A stretch of 64,000 nucleotides of DNA from Ichthyophis bannanicus (taxonomy: Eukaryota; Chordata; Amphibia; Gymnophiona; Ichthyophiidae). This document shows, piece by piece, positions 63,188 to 64,000 of this stretch. The stretch is taken from the NCBI GenBank assembly GCA_033557465.1, contig CM066031.1, positions 1,067,062,444-1,067,126,443 of the forward strand. Reading direction: 5' to 3'. Under the pieces are notes generated by a model. The model saw only the letters and a program-made list of their open reading frames with translations, ran no database searches and was not told the origin of the DNA. Position numbers and translations under genes: made by a program. How positions within the stretch are numbered: the stretch's first letter is position 1; the number at the start of each line of letters is the position of its first letter.

Positions 63188-63480
63188 ATGGTTCCCAATT
63201 TATGTGGTCTGTGGGCCCCTAAGAGTCTGTGAGATTGTTATAGGGAATCTGCAGGACAAGAAAAAAAGAGAAAAAAAAGGGAGGCTGATGGGGATCAACT
63301 GGAGGAGAAGAGAGAGAGAGAGAGGTGGAGACAGGAAGAGGAAGGGATATAAAACCTGGTTAGTGGGGTCAGGCTTGGTGCTGCTAGGAGAAGGTCCAGG
63401 AAGATTGGTTGGGATAAACTGGGGATCTCTGAACTTTAAAGTTAAGGGGTCCACACAACCAAAAAAGTTCAGAAGATCTG
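63188..63480 (+). mobile_element. hAT-like relic
   Basis: It starts near CAATGGTTCCCAATTTATGTGG with TCTGTGGGCCCCTAAGAG. Near its end it has TTAAAGTTAAGGGGTCCACACAACC, a layout seen in short hAT derivatives. It contains a (GA)n stretch (63308-63345). The ends are too worn for a target duplication. Confidence 0.45.
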
Positions 63481-64000
63481 CTTTTAAGTGTGCTTCCCCC
63501 CCCCCCCCCCCAAATACCACACAGGAGAGAGGGACCAGAACAGTAATTCAAACATGGGTCTTTGCAACTCTACATTTGAATGGCTGGTCTGGTCCTTCCC
63601 TCTGACACGATCATATATTTGAGGGGGGGGGGGGGAGATCAGGCCAGCATGCAAGCGCATGCTTCAGCACTTATATGCATGAACTGGTTGGCTGCAATTC
63701 CATATGTGCACGTGGAAGTGCCATTGTGCCCAACTCTGGTATGGGCACGGCAAGGGGTAGCATAGGAACGGCCTTGAACACCTGCTCTTGGGTATGTGTA
63801 ACTGCTGCGCCTAGGAGTACAATGCATCAGTATGTTGCCATTTTAAAAAGTGACAGAGACAGATAGGGCAGTGACTCACGTTTGTTGTGGGGGAGGGTGG
63901 GAGAATGGATCATAAAATTACCCTTCTCTGTTTCTCTTTGCAGCACTACATAGAGCTGGTATGCACTACACAAATTAGGTTTATCACAAAACCAGAACTG
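63481..64000. other. Low-complexity DNA and unassigned edge
   Basis: C-run (63497-63511) and G-run (63622-63633), then DNA with short unassigned ORFs. At 63918-63945 a pyrimidine-rich tract ends in TTTGCAG, followed by an open 19-codon stretch to the window end. This could be a splice acceptor but is weak evidence. Confidence 0.4.

Noticed and set aside
1..64000. tRNA, rRNA, snRNA genes or CRISPR arrays
   Set aside because: No cloverleaf, rRNA-like conserved block or regularly spaced direct repeats with unique spacers were seen. The 67-bp array at 52.7-53.0 kb has no spacers.

Overview
This is a vertebrate nuclear window made almost entirely of transposable elements. No host protein-coding gene can be supported. 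The mix suggests an amphibian with a large genome, and a caecilian is my best guess. The signs are several DIRS tyrosine-recombinase retrotransposons, CR1 LINEs whose 3' ends carry an AAGAACAT octamer repeat, L2-like LINE tails, sequence carrying a hammerhead ribozyme as in Penelope-like elements, hAT elements and a Tc1 relic. The taxonomic call is inference; the element classes are read from the sequence.

DIRS copies are named D1-D9 from left to right: D1 1-3795 (cut by the window edge), D2 4401-11990, D3 18358-22439, D4 22985-25845 (fragment), D5 27692-28030 (fragment), D6 31368-37436, D7 38186-43854, D8 44962-49761, D9 54356-59924. All nine have their coding strand on minus. In coding order a complete copy reads: terminal repeat, gag, RT-RNase H-methylase-like ORF, tyrosine recombinase (YR) in an overlapping frame, internal complementary region (ICR), terminal repeat. 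There are two groups. Family A (D1, D2, D3, D6, D9) ends in GATAAGGAA at the gag side. Family B (D4, D7, D8, probably D5) has ends containing ACCTGTAACAGGTGATCT. Every copy has stops or frameshifts. D6, D7 and D9 are nearly complete; D8 is a gag-only derivative with intact ends and ICR.

Nesting is deep. A plus-strand CR1 (CR1-A, 3796-4400 and 11991-12424) hosts D2 and abuts D1. A nearly full-length minus-strand CR1 (CR1-B, about 37620-53000) is cut by D7 and D8. A minus-strand, 5'-truncated CR1 (CR1-C, 59943-62453) and D9 both lie inside an older CR1 tail (54255-62700). CR1-C supplies empty-site sequence for the D7 and D8 insertions.

Other parts: 12425-18357 is mostly non-coding, with an L2 tail and an inverted-repeat Penelope-like region around a poly-C tract (16400-17690). 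D3 contains a foreign insert with a well-formed hammerhead ribozyme (21304-21362). A hAT element with a perfect 8-bp target duplication (28896-31050) holds a palindrome of about 425 bp. The right edge (62700-64000) has a decayed Tc1 transposase, a hAT-like relic and low-complexity DNA.
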